A DNA stretch of 64,000 nucleotides, from positions 3,467,920 to 3,531,919 of the forward strand of contig NZ_KQ033912.1 in the NCBI RefSeq assembly GCF_000969835.1, read 5' to 3'. Shown piece by piece: positions 9,596 to 20,423 of this stretch; positions within the stretch are counted from its first letter, which is position 1; each line of letters starts with the position of its first letter. The position numbers and the translations under genes were made by a program. Under the pieces are notes generated by a model that was not told where the DNA came from, made no database searches, and saw nothing but the letters and a program-made list of their open reading frames with translations. This DNA is from Parabacteroides goldsteinii DSM 19448 = WAL 12034 (lineage in GTDB: Bacteria > Bacteroidota > Bacteroidia > Bacteroidales > Tannerellaceae).

Positions 9596-10224
9596 TGGAA
9601 CTGAGCGTATTTAATATTAAAGGTGAAGATACCGGAAGAAAGGTAACTTTAAACGATGCTATCTTCGGCATTGAACCCAATGATCATGCCATTTACCTGG
9701 ATGTAAAGCAGTATTTGGCAAACCAGCGTCAGGGTACTCACAAATCGAAAGAAAGAAGTGAGATCTCTGGTAGTACACGCAAACTGATCCGTCAGAAAGG
9801 TGGTGGTGGAGCCCGTCGTGGTGATATCAACTCTCCTGTATTGGTTGGTGGTGCTCGCGTTTTCGGTCCGAAACCGAGAGATTATGAGTTCAAATTGAAC
9901 AAGAAGGTAAAGGGTCTGGCTCGTAAGTCTGCTTTGGCTTATAAAGCTAAAAATAATGCAATTGTAGTTGTAGAAGATTTCGCTCTGGAAGCTCCGAAGA
10001 CTAAAGAATTTGTAACAATTGCTAAAAACCTGAAAGTGGCTGATAAAAAGTTACTTATGGTTTTACCGGAGAAAAATAATTTTGTATATTTGTCGGCTCG
10101 TAATTTAGAAAAGACAAATGTTATAACAGCCTCTGAATTAAACACATACAAAGTGCTTGATGCAGCTAATTTGGTTTTGACTGAAAGTTCTGTTGCTGTT
10201 ATAGAAAAACTTTTTAATGCATAA
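9595..10224 (+). CDS. rplD: Ribosomal protein L4
   Basis: 50S protein lining the exit tunnel; in enterobacteria it also represses the S10 operon. 209 residues. The tunnel-loop signature [18 protein letters not shown] and the [13 protein letters not shown] segment are clear. It begins inside the rplC stop codon. No E. coli-like S10 leader is seen upstream of this cluster. Confidence 0.98.
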   Translation: MELSVFNIKGEDTGRKVTLNDAIFGIEPNDHAIYLDVKQYLANQRQGTHKSKERSEISGSTRKLIRQKGGGGARRGDINSPVLVGGARVFGPKPRDYEFKLNKKVKGLARKSALAYKAKNNAIVVVEDFALEAPKTKEFVTIAKNLKVADKKLLMVLPEKNNFVYLSARNLEKTNVITASELNTYKVLDAANLVLTESSVAVIEKLFNA

Positions 10225-10235
10225 GGAGTAAGGAA

Positions 10236-10529
10236 ATGGGAATTATTATTAAACCTATAGTAACAGAGAAGCAAACAGCGATTACTGAAAAAATGGCTAA
10301 TCGCTATGGTTTTCGTGTTTCTCCTGATGCCAACAAGTTGGAGATCAAAAAAGCTGTACAGGATATGTATAATGTAACTGTAGTTGATGTTAACACCATC
10401 AACTACTCCGGCAAGCAGAAAAGCCGTTATACAAAATCAGGTATTATCAATGGTAAACAGGCAGCTTTTAAGAAGGCAATCGTAACGTTGAAAGAAGGAG
10501 AAACAATTGATTTCTTTAGTAATATCTAA
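10236..10529 (+). CDS. rplW: Ribosomal protein L23
   Basis: Exit-tunnel protein that docks trigger factor and SRP. 97 residues, with [16 protein letters not shown] at the start and the [16 protein letters not shown] segment. A GGAGTAAGGAA stretch 5' of the ATG resembles a Shine-Dalgarno site. It is 8 bp before rplB. Confidence 0.97.
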   Translation: MGIIIKPIVTEKQTAITEKMANRYGFRVSPDANKLEIKKAVQDMYNVTVVDVNTINYSGKQKSRYTKSGIINGKQAAFKKAIVTLKEGETIDFFSNI

Positions 10530-10537
10530 AAAAAGAA

Positions 10538-11362
<825 letters not shown>

Positions 11363-11382
11363 TCTGATTAATTAAGTAAACT

Positions 11383-11652
11383 ATGAGTCGTTCACTAAAA
11401 AAAGGCCCGTATATTAACGTAAAGCTGGAAAAGAAAGTCTTGGCTATGAATGAGTCAGGAAAGAAAGCCGTAGTTAAGACATGGGCAAGAGCTTCAATGA
11501 TTTCGCCTGACTTTGTAGGCCATACTATTGCAGTTCATAATGGAAATAAATTTATTCCTGTTTTTGTAACCGAAAATATGGTAGGTCACAAGTTGGGAGA
11601 ATTTTCACCAACTCGTACATTCCGTGGTCACGCCGGTAACAAGAAAAAATAA
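11383..11652 (+). CDS. rpsS: Ribosomal protein S19
   Basis: 30S head protein in the bridge to the 50S subunit. 89 residues, starting [11 protein letters not shown], with the conserved NGKKFIPV-type segment (here [20 protein letters not shown]) and [12 protein letters not shown] near the end. A 53-bp spacer follows before rplV. Confidence 0.98.
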   Translation: MSRSLKKGPYINVKLEKKVLAMNESGKKAVVKTWARASMISPDFVGHTIAVHNGNKFIPVFVTENMVGHKLGEFSPTRTFRGHAGNKKK

Positions 11653-11705
11653 TTATCGGTAGTAACAGGAATTCAGGAATCTGAAAATAAAAAGAATCAA
11701 TAAAA

Positions 11706-12116
11706 ATGGGTGCTAGAAAAAGAATATCAGCTGAAGCAAGAAAAGAAGCCCAAAAGACCATGTACTTCGCAAAGTTGCGTAACGTACCTACTTCTCCGCG
11801 TAAGATGCGTCTCGTTGTAGACATGATCCGTGGTATGGAAGTATTCCGTGCACTTGGTGTTTTGAAGTTTTCTAACAAGGAAGCTGCAGCAAGAGTAGAA
11901 AAATTGCTCCGTTCAGCAATTGCCAATTGGGAGCAGAAAAATGAACGTAAAGCAGAAACTGGTGAGTTGTTTGTTTCTTCAATCAGCGTAGATTGCGCTA
12001 CAACATTGAAGAGAATGCGTCCGGCTCCCCAGGGTAGAGGATACAGAGTTCGTAAACGTTCGAACCATGTAACCTTGTTTGTTGATACACTTAGTAAAAA
12101 CGATAGTCAAAATTAA
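11706..12116 (+). CDS. rplV: Ribosomal protein L22
   Basis: Exit-tunnel protein; its beta-hairpin contributes to macrolide and arrest-peptide interactions. 136 residues with the core [17 protein letters not shown] and the hairpin [19 protein letters not shown]. No resistance-type deletions are evident in the hairpin. Confidence 0.97.
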   Translation: MGARKRISAEARKEAQKTMYFAKLRNVPTSPRKMRLVVDMIRGMEVFRALGVLKFSNKEAAARVEKLLRSAIANWEQKNERKAETGELFVSSISVDCATTLKRMRPAPQGRGYRVRKRSNHVTLFVDTLSKNDSQN

Positions 12117-12122
12117 TTGTAG

Positions 12123-12860
12123 ATGGGACAAAAAGTTAATCCGGTTAGTAATCGTTTAGGAATCATCCGTGGTTGGGATTCCAATTGGTATGGCGGCAAA
12201 AATTACGGAGATACTTTGCTGGAAGATAGCAAAATCCGTAAATACTTGAATGCTCGTCTTGCTAAAGCTAGTGTATCTCGTATCGTTATTGAACGTACGC
12301 TTAAGTTGATCACAATAACAGTTTGCACATCACGTCCGGGCATCATCATCGGTAAAGGTGGTCAGGAAGTTGATAAATTGAAAGAAGAGTTGAAAAAAAT
12401 TACCGACAAAGAAGTTCAGATCAACATCTTTGAGGTAAAAAGACCCGAATTAGACGCAGTCATTGTTGCAAACAATATTGCTCGTCAACTTGAAGGAAAA
12501 ATTGCTTACCGTCGTGCTATTAAGATGGCTATCGCCTCTACCATGAGAATGGGTGCAGAAGGTATTAAAGTGCAAGTATCTGGTCGTTTGAACGGTGCTG
12601 AAATGGCTCGTTCTGAAATGTACAAAGAAGGAAGAACTCCGTTACACACTCTGAGAGCAGATATCGATTACGCTTTGGCTGAAGCGTTGACGAAAGTTGG
12701 CTTGCTGGGTATCAAGGTATGGATCTGCCGTGGTGAAGTTTATGGTAAGAGAGATCTTGCTCCTTCATTCACAGCCTCTAAAGATTCAGGCCGCAGAAAT
12801 GACAATGCCGGTGGCAACAGAGGAGATAAGAACTTCAAGAGAAAAAAAGCTAATCGTTAA
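12123..12860 (+). CDS. rpsC: Ribosomal protein S3
   Basis: 30S entry-channel protein, 245 residues. It opens [20 protein letters not shown], has the KH-domain GxxG motif in [16 protein letters not shown] (about 82-97), and the C-terminal [14 protein letters not shown]. The tail is extended with a Gly/Asn/Lys-rich stretch, as is common in Bacteroidetes. Only 6 bp separate it from rplV. Confidence 0.98.
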   Translation: MGQKVNPVSNRLGIIRGWDSNWYGGKNYGDTLLEDSKIRKYLNARLAKASVSRIVIERTLKLITITVCTSRPGIIIGKGGQEVDKLKEELKKITDKEVQINIFEVKRPELDAVIVANNIARQLEGKIAYRRAIKMAIASTMRMGAEGIKVQVSGRLNGAEMARSEMYKEGRTPLHTLRADIDYALAEALTKVGLLGIKVWICRGEVYGKRDLAPSFTASKDSGRRNDNAGGNRGDKNFKRKKANR

Positions 12861-12879
12861 ACGTTAGAATTAAGAAGAG

Positions 12880-13314
12880 ATGTTACAACCAAAGAAAACC
12901 AAGTTCAGAAGACAGCAGAAAGGTCGCATGAAGGGTGAAGCTCAACGTGGCAACCAGCTGGCATTCGGTTCGTTCGGTATAAAAGCGTTAGAGAATAAAT
13001 GGATTACCGGTCGCCAGATTGAAGCTGCCCGTATCGCGGTAACTCGTTATATGCAACGTCAGGGTCAGGTTTGGGTTCGGATTTTCCCGGATAAACCTAT
13101 TACAAAGAAACCGGCCGAAGTACGTATGGGTAAAGGTAAAGGTAACCCGGAAGGCTTTGTTGCGCCTGTTACTCCAGGTCGTCTGATTTTCGAAATTGAA
13201 GGTGTTCCCTTTGATATTGCGAAAGAAGCTTTGCGCTTAGCTGCACAGAAGCTTCCGGTAACAACGAAATTTGTTGTGAGACGTGATTATGATATGGCTA
13301 ATCAAAATGCGTAA
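12880..13314 (+). CDS. rplP: Ribosomal protein L16
   Basis: 50S protein close to the A-site. 144 residues, with [20 protein letters not shown] at the N-terminus and the [16 protein letters not shown] loop. The arginine of the hydroxylation-site loop is present. It precedes rpmC by 5 bp. Confidence 0.98.
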   Translation: MLQPKKTKFRRQQKGRMKGEAQRGNQLAFGSFGIKALENKWITGRQIEAARIAVTRYMQRQGQVWVRIFPDKPITKKPAEVRMGKGKGNPEGFVAPVTPGRLIFEIEGVPFDIAKEALRLAAQKLPVTTKFVVRRDYDMANQNA

Positions 13315-13319
13315 TTGTT

Positions 13320-13517
13320 ATGAAGATTGCAGAAATTAGAGAATTAAGCACAAAAGAATTGCTTGAAAGAGTAGATGCTGAGGTTGCTGCCTACGATCAG
13401 AAGGTTATTAACCACACTATCTCTCCGACAGACAACCCTGCACAGATTAAACAACAACGCAGGATGATTGCGCGCATGAGAACAGAATTGCGCCAGAGAG
13501 AACTTAACAACAAATAA
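13320..13517 (+). CDS. rpmC: Ribosomal protein L29
   Basis: Small two-helix protein at the tunnel exit, near the trigger factor site. 65 residues, MKIAEIRELSTKELLERVD followed by the second helix QQRRMIARMRTELRQREL. Nine bases separate its stop from the rpsQ ATG. Confidence 0.96.
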   Translation: MKIAEIRELSTKELLERVDAEVAAYDQKVINHTISPTDNPAQIKQQRRMIARMRTELRQRELNNK

Positions 13518-13526
13518 TTGAGCCTG

Positions 13527-13784
13527 ATGGAAACTAGAAATTTAAGAAAAGAAAGAACGGGCGTGGTTACTAGCAACAAGATGGATAAAAGCATCACTGT
13601 TGCTATTAAATGGAAGGAAAAACACCCCATTTATGGTAAGTTCGTTAACAAAACGAAGAAATATCATGCTCACGACGAAAAGAATGAGTGCAATATCGGT
13701 GATACCGTAAAAATTATGGAAACTCGTCCTTTGAGCAAAACAAAGAGATGGAGATTAGTTCAAATAATCGAAAGAGCTAAGTAA
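13527..13784 (+). CDS. rpsQ: Ribosomal protein S17
   Basis: Primary 16S-binding protein of the OB fold; 85 residues from the ATG at 13527. The longer frame beginning with TTG at 13518 adds only MSL and touches the rpmC stop, so the ATG ([12 protein letters not shown]) is preferred. Core segments [16 protein letters not shown] and [16 protein letters not shown] are typical. The rplN ATG begins 2 bp after its stop codon. Confidence 0.97.
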   Translation: METRNLRKERTGVVTSNKMDKSITVAIKWKEKHPIYGKFVNKTKKYHAHDEKNECNIGDTVKIMETRPLSKTKRWRLVQIIERAK

Positions 13785-13785
13785 C

Positions 13786-14151
13786 ATGATACAACAAGAA
13801 TCAAGACTAGTAGTAGCAGATAACAGTGGTGCAAAAGAAGCATTATGTATTCGCGTTTTAGGTGGTACAAGAAAACGCTATGCCACTGTTGGGGATGTAA
13901 TTGTAGTTGCAATTAAGAGTGTAATCCCGTCAAGTGATGTGAAGAAGGGTGCTGTTTCTAAGGCTATCATTGTTCGCACTAAAAAGGAAATCCGTCGCCA
14001 GGATGGTTCATACATCCGTTTCGATGATAACGCTTGCGTGTTGTTGAATGCCGGTGGTGATATTCGTGGAAGCCGTATCTTCGGTCCGGTTGCCAGAGAA
14101 CTTCGTGCAACAAATATGAAAATTGTTTCACTTGCACCTGAAGTACTTTAA
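13786..14151 (+). CDS. rplN: Ribosomal protein L14
   Basis: 50S interface protein, 121 residues. It starts [20 protein letters not shown] and has the [19 protein letters not shown] and [13 protein letters not shown] segments characteristic of the family. Tightly spaced after rpsQ. Confidence 0.98.
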   Translation: MIQQESRLVVADNSGAKEALCIRVLGGTRKRYATVGDVIVVAIKSVIPSSDVKKGAVSKAIIVRTKKEIRRQDGSYIRFDDNACVLLNAGGDIRGSRIFGPVARELRATNMKIVSLAPEVL

Positions 14152-14169
14152 TTCGTAAAATTTAAGGTA

Positions 14170-14490
14170 ATGAGTAAATTACATATCAAAAAAGGCGATA
14201 TAGTTTTTGTTAATGCCGGCGAAGACAAAGGTAAAACAGGTCGTGTTTTACAGGTGCTCGTAGACGAGAACCGTGCTATTGTTGAAGGCGTTAATATGGT
14301 ATCAAAGCATACCAAGCCTAATGCAAAGAATCCGCAAGGAGGAATTGAAAAGAAGGAAGCTCCTATTCATATTTCAAACCTGAACGTGGTTGACCCGAAA
14401 TCAGGTAAACCGACACGTATCGGACGTAAAGAAAATGCTGAAGGTGCTTTAGTTCGTTATTCTAAAAAATCAGGGGAGGAAATTAAGTAA
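14170..14490 (+). CDS. rplX: Ribosomal protein L24
   Basis: Assembly initiator of the 50S subunit containing a KOW motif ([20 protein letters not shown], residues 4-23). 106 residues. Its stop overlaps the rplE start by one base (TAATG), the same arrangement as rplC-rplD. Confidence 0.97.
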   Translation: MSKLHIKKGDIVFVNAGEDKGKTGRVLQVLVDENRAIVEGVNMVSKHTKPNAKNPQGGIEKKEAPIHISNLNVVDPKSGKPTRIGRKENAEGALVRYSKKSGEEIK

Positions 14491-15047
14491 TGAGCAATAC
14501 TGCCAGTCTTAAAAAAGAATATCAGGACAGAATTGTTCCTGCTTTGACAAAAGAGTTCGGATATAAATCAGTAATGCAGGTACCCGTATTGAAGAAGATT
14601 GTAATCAATCAAGGTTTGGGTATGGCTGCTGCCGACAAGAAGATCATCGATATCGCAATCAGCGAATTGTCTACAATTACTGGTCAAAAGGCCGTTGCGA
14701 CAGTATCTAAAAAGGATATCTCAAACTTTAAGTTGCGTAAAAAAATGCCTATCGGCGTGATGGTAACATTGCGTCGTGAGCAGATGTACGAATTTTTGGA
14801 AAGATTAGTTCGTATCGCTCTTCCGCGTATTCGTGACTTTAAAGGTATTGAAAGTAAGTTAGATGGTAGAGGTAATTATACCCTGGGTATTCAGGAACAA
14901 ATTATTTTTCCTGAAATAAATATCGATAATATTACTAAAATATTAGGAATGAATATTACCTTTGTGACCTCTGCGAAAACAGATGAAGAAGGGTATGCTC
15001 TGTTGAGAGAATTTGGGTTGCCTTTTAAAAATGCAAAAAAAGACTAA
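14490..15047 (+). CDS. rplE: Ribosomal protein L5
   Basis: 5S rRNA-binding protein of the central protuberance; 185 residues. Segments [19 protein letters not shown] and [16 protein letters not shown] are typical, and [13 protein letters not shown] lies near the C-terminus. Only 3 bp separate it from rpsN. Confidence 0.98.
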   Translation: MSNTASLKKEYQDRIVPALTKEFGYKSVMQVPVLKKIVINQGLGMAAADKKIIDIAISELSTITGQKAVATVSKKDISNFKLRKKMPIGVMVTLRREQMYEFLERLVRIALPRIRDFKGIESKLDGRGNYTLGIQEQIIFPEINIDNITKILGMNITFVTSAKTDEEGYALLREFGLPFKNAKKD

Positions 15048-15050
15048 GTT

Positions 15051-15320
15051 ATGGCTAAGGAATCAATGAAAGCTCGCGAGGTTAAAAGAGCAAAACTAGT
15101 AGCTAAATACGCCGCTAAAAGAGCTGAACTGAAAGCTGCTGGTGACTACGAAGCTTTGCAGGCTTTACCTAAAAATGCTTCTCCTGTACGTTTGCACAAC
15201 CGTTGCAAAATTACAGGTCGTCCGAAAGGGTATGTACGCCAGTTCGGCATTTCACGTATTCAATTCCGTGAAATGGCATCCAATGGTTTAATCCCGGGTG
15301 TAAAGAAAGCAAGTTGGTAA
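15051..15320 (+). CDS. rpsN: Ribosomal protein S14, zinc-independent form
   Basis: 30S head protein of 89 residues. Length and lack of paired CxxC motifs show the zinc-free (C-minus) form; only one Cys is present, in [13 protein letters not shown]. The C-terminus [19 protein letters not shown] is typical. A 54-bp spacer precedes rpsH. Confidence 0.97.
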   Translation: MAKESMKAREVKRAKLVAKYAAKRAELKAAGDYEALQALPKNASPVRLHNRCKITGRPKGYVRQFGISRIQFREMASNGLIPGVKKASW

Positions 15321-15374
15321 GTTTTTTTATTTAAATATTGTCCGGGTGGCCGGATCAATTTAATTCATTTATAT

Positions 15375-15770
15375 ATGACAGATCCTATTGCAGATTATTT
15401 GACAAGATTGCGTAATGCAATTAAAGCGAAGCACAGAGTTGTTGAAGTGCCGGCGTCAAATTTAAAGAAAGAGATCACTAAGATCCTTTTCGAAAAGGGC
15501 TACATTCTTAATTTTAAGTTTGTAGAAGAAGGTCCTCAGGGAACAATTAAGATTGCCTTGAAGTATGACCTGGTAAACAAAGTGAATGCAATCAAGAAAC
15601 TTGAGAGAGTTTCTACTCCAGGTTTGCGTAAGTACACTGGTTACAAAGAAATGCCGAGAGTATTGAATGGTTTAGGTATTGCCGTTCTTTCGACTTCTAA
15701 GGGTGTGATGACAGACAAAGAAGCCCGCGATCTGAAGATCGGTGGTGAAGTATTATGTTATGTTTATTAA
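15375..15770 (+). CDS. rpsH: Ribosomal protein S8
   Basis: Primary 16S-binding protein; in E. coli it is the translational repressor of the spc operon. 131 residues, starting MTDPIADYLTRLRNAIKAKH and ending with the STSKGVMTDKEARD segment. No obvious S8-type leader was recognised upstream. Confidence 0.98.
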   Translation: MTDPIADYLTRLRNAIKAKHRVVEVPASNLKKEITKILFEKGYILNFKFVEEGPQGTIKIALKYDLVNKVNAIKKLERVSTPGLRKYTGYKEMPRVLNGLGIAVLSTSKGVMTDKEARDLKIGGEVLCYVY

Positions 15771-15786
15771 TTAGGAGGAAAGAAGA

Positions 15787-16338
15787 ATGTCAAGAATAGG
15801 AAAATTACCAATTCATGTGCCGGCCGGTGTAACGGTTACGATTAAGGATAGCGTGGTGACTGTAAAAGGTCCTAAGGGCGAAATGACTCAGGCTGTTAAT
15901 CCTGATATTAATGTAACTCTGGAAGATGGAGTTATTCATTTAGCAAGACCGACAGATGATAAGAACCATCGTGCATTACATGGTTTGTATCGTTCTCTGA
16001 TCAACAATATGGTGATCGGTGTATCTGAAGGATACAAAAAAGAACTGGAACTGGTCGGTGTTGGTTACCGTGTTACTAACACAGGACAGCTGTTGGATCT
16101 TTCTTTAGGTTATACTCACAACATCTATTTGCAGTTACCTAAAGAGGTGAAGGTTGAAACGAAGACTGAGAGAAATAAGAATCCTCTTATTATCCTTGAA
16201 TCAGCTGATAAACAATTACTGGGTCAGATTTGTGCTAAGATTCGTTCATTCAGAATGCCGGAACCGTATAAAGGTAAGGGTATTAAGTTTGTGGGTGAGG
16301 AAATTCGCAGAAAGTCTGGTAAATCAGCAGGTAAGTAA
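15787..16338 (+). CDS. rplF: Ribosomal protein L6
   Basis: 50S protein near the factor-binding site; 183 residues of two repeated domains. MSRIGKLPIHVPAGVTV opens the protein and EPYKGKGIKFVGEEIRRKSG closes it. Unusually for this genome a full TAGGAGGAAAG Shine-Dalgarno-like site precedes the ATG. Confidence 0.98.
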   Translation: MSRIGKLPIHVPAGVTVTIKDSVVTVKGPKGEMTQAVNPDINVTLEDGVIHLARPTDDKNHRALHGLYRSLINNMVIGVSEGYKKELELVGVGYRVTNTGQLLDLSLGYTHNIYLQLPKEVKVETKTERNKNPLIILESADKQLLGQICAKIRSFRMPEPYKGKGIKFVGEEIRRKSGKSAGK

Positions 16339-16359
16339 TCTACGTAAACTGAAATTATC

Positions 16360-16704
16360 ATGACAACGAAGGAAGAAAGAAGATTAAAAATAAAACGAGG
16401 AATACGTGGGAAAGTTGCAGGAACACCTGAACGTCCACGCCTTACTGTGTTTAGAAGCAACAAGCAGATCTATGCACAGGTTATAGATGATACTACAGGT
16501 AAAACTTTGGCTGCTGCTTCATCTTTGAAATTAGATGTTAAGGCTCCCAAAAAAGAAATCGCTGCCAAGGTTGGTGAATTGATCGCTAAAGGCGCTCAGG
16601 AAGCTGGTATTCAGGCTGTTGTTTTCGATCGTAATGGTTATCTGTATCACGGTAGAATTAAAGAATTAGCAGATGCTGCACGTAACGGCGGCCTTAAATT
16701 TTAA
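16360..16704 (+). CDS. rplR: Ribosomal protein L18
   Basis: 5S rRNA-binding protein, 114 residues. Conserved segments [34 protein letters not shown] and [20 protein letters not shown] are present. The stop codon overlaps an upstream ATG of the following rpsE frame by one base. Confidence 0.97.
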   Translation: MTTKEERRLKIKRGIRGKVAGTPERPRLTVFRSNKQIYAQVIDDTTGKTLAAASSLKLDVKAPKKEIAAKVGELIAKGAQEAGIQAVVFDRNGYLYHGRIKELADAARNGGLKF

Positions 16705-16709
16705 TGAAG

Positions 16710-17228
16710 ATGGCAGGAGTTAATAATAGAGTTAAATCGACCAACGACTTAGAGTTGAAGGACAGATTAGTTGCAATCAACCGCGTAACTAAAGTAACGA
16801 AAGGTGGACGTACTTTTAGTTTTGCTGCTATTGTCGTAGTAGGAAACGAAGACGGTATCATCGGTTGGGGCTTAGGTAAAGCTGGTGAAGTAACGACAGC
16901 TATCGCTAAAGGTGTAGAAGCTGCTAAAAAGAATTTGATCAAGGTTCCTGTTCATAAAGGTACTATTCCTCACGAACAGCTTGCTAAATTCGGTGGTGCA
17001 CAGGTGCTGATCAGACCGGCATCTCATGGTACTGGTGTAAAAGCCGGTGGTGCTATGCGTGCTGTATTGGAGAGTGTTGGTATTACTGACGTTTTGGCTA
17101 AATCAAAAGGATCATCAAACCCTCACAACTTGGTAAAAGCTACTATTGCTGCGCTGGGTGAATTGAGAAGTCCGTTTATTGTAGCTCAGAACAGAGGTGT
17201 ATCTGTAGAAAAAGTGTTTAGAGGTTAA
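16710..17228 (+). CDS. rpsE: Ribosomal protein S5
   Basis: 30S decoding-fidelity protein, 172 residues from the ATG at 16710 (MAGVNNRV). An in-frame ATG at 16704 would add two residues (MK) and overlap the rplR stop; the family start favours 16710. The double-stranded RNA-binding domain segments [20 protein letters not shown] and [10 protein letters not shown], and [15 protein letters not shown], are intact. Confidence 0.96.
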   Translation: MAGVNNRVKSTNDLELKDRLVAINRVTKVTKGGRTFSFAAIVVVGNEDGIIGWGLGKAGEVTTAIAKGVEAAKKNLIKVPVHKGTIPHEQLAKFGGAQVLIRPASHGTGVKAGGAMRAVLESVGITDVLAKSKGSSNPHNLVKATIAALGELRSPFIVAQNRGVSVEKVFRG

Positions 17229-17244
17229 TTAGGGAGGAAAAATT

Positions 17245-17421
17245 ATGGCGACTATTAAAATTAAACAAATTAAGAGTAGAATTAAGTGCCCGAAAGACCA
17301 AAAAAGAACACTTGATGCACTGGGCCTGACAAAGTTGAACCGTGTAGTAGAGCATGAAGCTACTCCGGCTATCTTAGGCATGGTTGAGAAAGTGAAACAT
17401 TTGGTTTCAGTAGAAAAGTAA
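17245..17421 (+). CDS. rpmD: Ribosomal protein L30
   Basis: A 58-residue protein of the bacterial short L30 type: MATIKIKQIKSRIKCPKDQK, then the signature LDALGLTKLNRVVEHEATPA. It fills the gap between rpsE and rplO. A TTAGGGAGGAAAAATT stretch gives it one of the few good Shine-Dalgarno sites in the block. Confidence 0.96.
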   Translation: MATIKIKQIKSRIKCPKDQKRTLDALGLTKLNRVVEHEATPAILGMVEKVKHLVSVEK

Positions 17422-17450
17422 TAATTGGTTGAAAAAATAAATTATAAGAT

Positions 17451-17897
17451 ATGAACTTATCAAATTTAAAACCTGCTGAAGGATCTACTAAGACCAGAAA
17501 AAGAATCGGCCGTGGTCCGGGTTCAGGATTAGGAGGAACTTCAACAAGAGGTCATAAAGGAGCAAAGTCAAGATCTGGTTATTCAAAAAAGATCGGATTT
17601 GAAGGCGGTCAGATGCCTATTCAGAGACGTTTGCCTAAATTTGGTTTCAAGAATATTAATCGTGTTGAATATAAAGCTATCAATATCGCTACATTACAGT
17701 TAATGGCTGAATCTCAGAACTTAACTAAAATAGGTGTTAACGAATTGATCGAAGCTGGTTTTATTTCATCATCTCAAATGGTTAAGATTCTTGGTAATGG
17801 TAGCCTGACTGTTAAATTAGATGTTGAAGCTCATGCTTTCTCTAAAAGTGCAGAAGCAGCTATCCAGGCCGTAGGTGGAACTGTTGTTAAACTCTAA
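17451..17897 (+). CDS. rplO: Ribosomal protein L15
   Basis: Late-assembly 50S protein of 148 residues. The N-terminal Gly/Arg-rich region (KRIGRGPGSGLGGTSTRGHK) and the QMPIQRRLPKFGF segment are diagnostic. It ends 3 bp before secY. Confidence 0.97.
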   Translation: MNLSNLKPAEGSTKTRKRIGRGPGSGLGGTSTRGHKGAKSRSGYSKKIGFEGGQMPIQRRLPKFGFKNINRVEYKAINIATLQLMAESQNLTKIGVNELIEAGFISSSQMVKILGNGSLTVKLDVEAHAFSKSAEAAIQAVGGTVVKL

Positions 17898-17900
17898 GTC

Positions 17901-19241
17901 ATGAGAGCAGTTGAAACAATAAAAAATATCTGGAAGATTGAGGATCTGAGAAATCGGATCCTCACCACTCTTTTATTGGTGGCTATATATCGCTTCGGAA
18001 CGTATGTAGTACTTCCTGGTATTGATCCTCAAGCGTTAACCGCTTTACAGGCGCAGACAAGAGGCGGATTGCTTGCACTGTTGGATATGTTTTCAGGTGG
18101 TGCATTCTCTAATGCTTCTATTTTTGCATTGGGTATTATGCCTTATATTTCCGCTTCAATTGTTATGCAGTTGTTAGCCATTGCAGTTCCTTCTTTCCAG
18201 AAATTACAGAGAGAAGGGGAGAGTGGTCGTAGAAAGATCAATCAATGGACTCGCTACCTCACAGTAGCTATCCTGTTATTCCAGGGGCCGACGTATCTGG
18301 TGAACTTAAGTGTTCAGTTGAAGGCCGCTGGTGCAGCTTTACCTCCGGGTATTCTGTTTACTATATCTTCTACTATTATTCTGGCTGCAGGAAGTATGTT
18401 TATCTTATGGCTAGGTGAAAGAATTACAGATAAAGGTGTTGGAAATGGTATTTCATTTATCATTTTGATTGGTATCATAGCCCGTCTGCCGCATTCATTG
18501 TTCCAGGAATTTATTTCAAGAACAAGTGAAAAAACTGGTGGTCTGGTTATGTTCTTGTTTGAAATGCTGTTTCTTTTACTTGTTATTGCCGGTGCAATTT
18601 TATTGGTTCAGGGAACTCGTAAAGTGCCCGTACAGTACGCTAAGAGAATTATAGGTAACAAACAATATGGTGGCGCTCGTCAGTATATTCCTTTAAAGGT
18701 AAATGCTGCAAACGTTATGCCTATCATCTTTGCTCAGGCAATTATGTTTATTCCTATTTCTATTGTAGGATTCTCCAGTACAGGTGATCAAAGTGGTTTT
18801 TGGGCTGCATTTATGGATAATACCGGTTTCTGGTATAATTTTGTATTTGCGGTATTGATTATCCTCTTTACTTATTTCTATACAGCTATCACGATCAATC
18901 CGACCCAGATGGCTGATGATTTGAAGAGAAACAATGGATTTATTCCGGGTGTTAAACCTGGAAAAAGTACCAAAGACTATCTGGATACAATCATGGATCG
19001 TATTACTCTTCCGGGTGCATTCTTCTTGGCATTGGTAGCTATTATGCCTGCTTTTGCAAGAATCGCTGGTGTGAGTATGGAGTTCTCTCAGTTCTTTGGA
19101 GGAACATCTTTGTTGATTTTGGTTGGTGTAGTGTTGGATACATTGCAGCAAGTAGAAAGTCATTTGTTGATGCGTCATTATGACGGTTTGTTGAAGTCAG
19201 GAAGAATTAAAGGTCGTACAGGCTCAGTTGCCGCTTATTAA
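17901..19241 (+). CDS. secY: Preprotein translocase channel SecY
   Basis: Polytopic channel protein of the Sec translocon, 446 residues with about ten hydrophobic segments. The plug-region GGAFSNASIFALGIMPYISA, the ITDKGVGNGISFIILIGI segment and the cytosolic loop NPTQMADDLKRNNGFIPGVK are family hallmarks. It lies between rplO and map, as in the spc cluster, but without adk. Confidence 0.98.
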   Translation: MRAVETIKNIWKIEDLRNRILTTLLLVAIYRFGTYVVLPGIDPQALTALQAQTRGGLLALLDMFSGGAFSNASIFALGIMPYISASIVMQLLAIAVPSFQKLQREGESGRRKINQWTRYLTVAILLFQGPTYLVNLSVQLKAAGAALPPGILFTISSTIILAAGSMFILWLGERITDKGVGNGISFIILIGIIARLPHSLFQEFISRTSEKTGGLVMFLFEMLFLLLVIAGAILLVQGTRKVPVQYAKRIIGNKQYGGARQYIPLKVNAANVMPIIFAQAIMFIPISIVGFSSTGDQSGFWAAFMDNTGFWYNFVFAVLIILFTYFYTAITINPTQMADDLKRNNGFIPGVKPGKSTKDYLDTIMDRITLPGAFFLALVAIMPAFARIAGVSMEFSQFFGGTSLLILVGVVLDTLQQVESHLLMRHYDGLLKSGRIKGRTGSVAAY

Positions 19242-19245
19242 TAGG

Positions 19246-20031
19246 ATGATCTATTTAAAAACAGATGAAGAAATCGAGTTGATGCGTTCGGCCAATCAAT
19301 TGGTAGGCCGGACACTGGGAGAATTGGCAAAGCATATTGCTCCCGGGGTTACAACTCTTCAACTCGATAAGATTGCTGAAGAATTCATTAGGGATAATGG
19401 AGCAGTCCCAGCTTTTTTAGGGTATGGTGGTTTTCCAAATTCAATATGTGCTTCTGTAAATGAGCAGGTAGTGCATGGTATTCCTTCCTCAAAAGCAGTT
19501 TTAAAAGAAGGTGATGTCATATCAGTTGACTGTGGTACCATATTGAATGGCTTTGTTGGCGATTCAGCTTATACTTTTTGTGTAGGTGAAGTGGCACCGG
19601 AAGTGAAGAATTTGTTGAAGACGACAAAAGAATCTCTTTATCAAGGTATTCAACAAGCTGTAGAAGGAAAACGAGTAGGAGATGTTAGTCATGCGGTGCA
19701 GACATACTGTGAATCGAAAGGTTACTCTGTTGTAAGGGAACTGGTGGGACATGGTATCGGACGCAAGATGCATGAAGAACCTGAAGTACCCAATTATGGA
19801 AGATATGGTTGCGGAGCTTTATTGCGTAGTGGTATGTGCATCTGCATTGAACCTATGATCAATATGGGAAGCAAAAATGTCGTTTTTGAAAAGGACGGTT
19901 GGACGGTGCGTACAAAAGACAGAAAATGTTCTGCTCATTTTGAGCATTGTATAGCGATAAGACCCGATGGTCCTCAGATTTTATCTTCATTTGAATTTGT
20001 AGAAGAAGTTCTAGGAAATAACGCAATTTAA
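19246..20031 (+). CDS. map: Methionine aminopeptidase type I
   Basis: Removes the initiator methionine from nascent proteins. 261 residues from the ATG at 19246 ([13 protein letters not shown]); the longer frame from 19228 overlaps secY and is disfavoured. Metal ligands are recognisable in [16 protein letters not shown] (two Asp), [18 protein letters not shown] (His) and the C-terminal EPMIN and EHCIAI (Glu). It lies 4 bp after secY. Confidence 0.97.
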   Translation: MIYLKTDEEIELMRSANQLVGRTLGELAKHIAPGVTTLQLDKIAEEFIRDNGAVPAFLGYGGFPNSICASVNEQVVHGIPSSKAVLKEGDVISVDCGTILNGFVGDSAYTFCVGEVAPEVKNLLKTTKESLYQGIQQAVEGKRVGDVSHAVQTYCESKGYSVVRELVGHGIGRKMHEEPEVPNYGRYGCGALLRSGMCICIEPMINMGSKNVVFEKDGWTVRTKDRKCSAHFEHCIAIRPDGPQILSSFEFVEEVLGNNAI

Positions 20032-20041
20032 TTTGATTTAT

Positions 20042-20260
20042 ATGGCTAAACAAGCAGCTATTGAACAAGATGGAGTTATAGTAGAAGCATTGTCAAATGC
20101 AATGTTTCGTGTGGAATTAGAGAACGGACATGAAATTACTGCCCACATATCAGGAAAGATGCGTATGCATTATATTAAAATTCTTCCTGGTGATAAGGTT
20201 AGAGTAGAAATGTCTCCGTATGATTTATCAAAAGGTAGAATTGCTTTTAGATATAAATAA
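20042..20260 (+). CDS. infA: Translation initiation factor IF-1
   Basis: 72-residue OB-fold factor that occupies the A-site during initiation. Sequence [19 protein letters not shown] and [18 protein letters not shown] are typical. The ATG at 20042 is preferred over an in-frame codon at 20033. It is followed directly by rpmJ, 12 bp downstream. Confidence 0.97.
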   Translation: MAKQAAIEQDGVIVEALSNAMFRVELENGHEITAHISGKMRMHYIKILPGDKVRVEMSPYDLSKGRIAFRYK

Positions 20261-20272
20261 AAATAACTAGAT

Positions 20273-20389
20273 ATGAAAGTAAGAGCATCTTTAAAGAAGC
20301 GTACACCTGAATGTAAGATTGTAAGAAGAAAGGGTCGCTTATACGTAATTAACAAGAAAAACCCTAAGTATAAACAACGTCAGGGATAA
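20273..20389 (+). CDS. rpmJ: Ribosomal protein L36, zinc-independent form
   Basis: A 38-residue protein, [20 protein letters not shown] followed by [18 protein letters not shown]. Only one cysteine is present, so the usual CxxC-C-H zinc site is missing, marking the C-minus form. It sits between infA and rpsM, the standard place. Confidence 0.95.
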   Translation: MKVRASLKKRTPECKIVRRKGRLYVINKKNPKYKQRQG

Positions 20390-20394
20390 TTTAT

Positions 20395-20402
20395 TATTTT
20401 TG
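20395..20402 (+). promoter_or_regulatory. Possible internal promoter before rpsM
   Basis: TATTTTTG matches the -7 consensus, 21 bp before the rpsM start, but no TTTG lies at the -33 position. With so short a leader it is weak evidence of a separate alpha-cluster promoter. Confidence 0.25.
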
Positions 20403-20423
20403 CAAAATAATTAAGTAAGTAAT

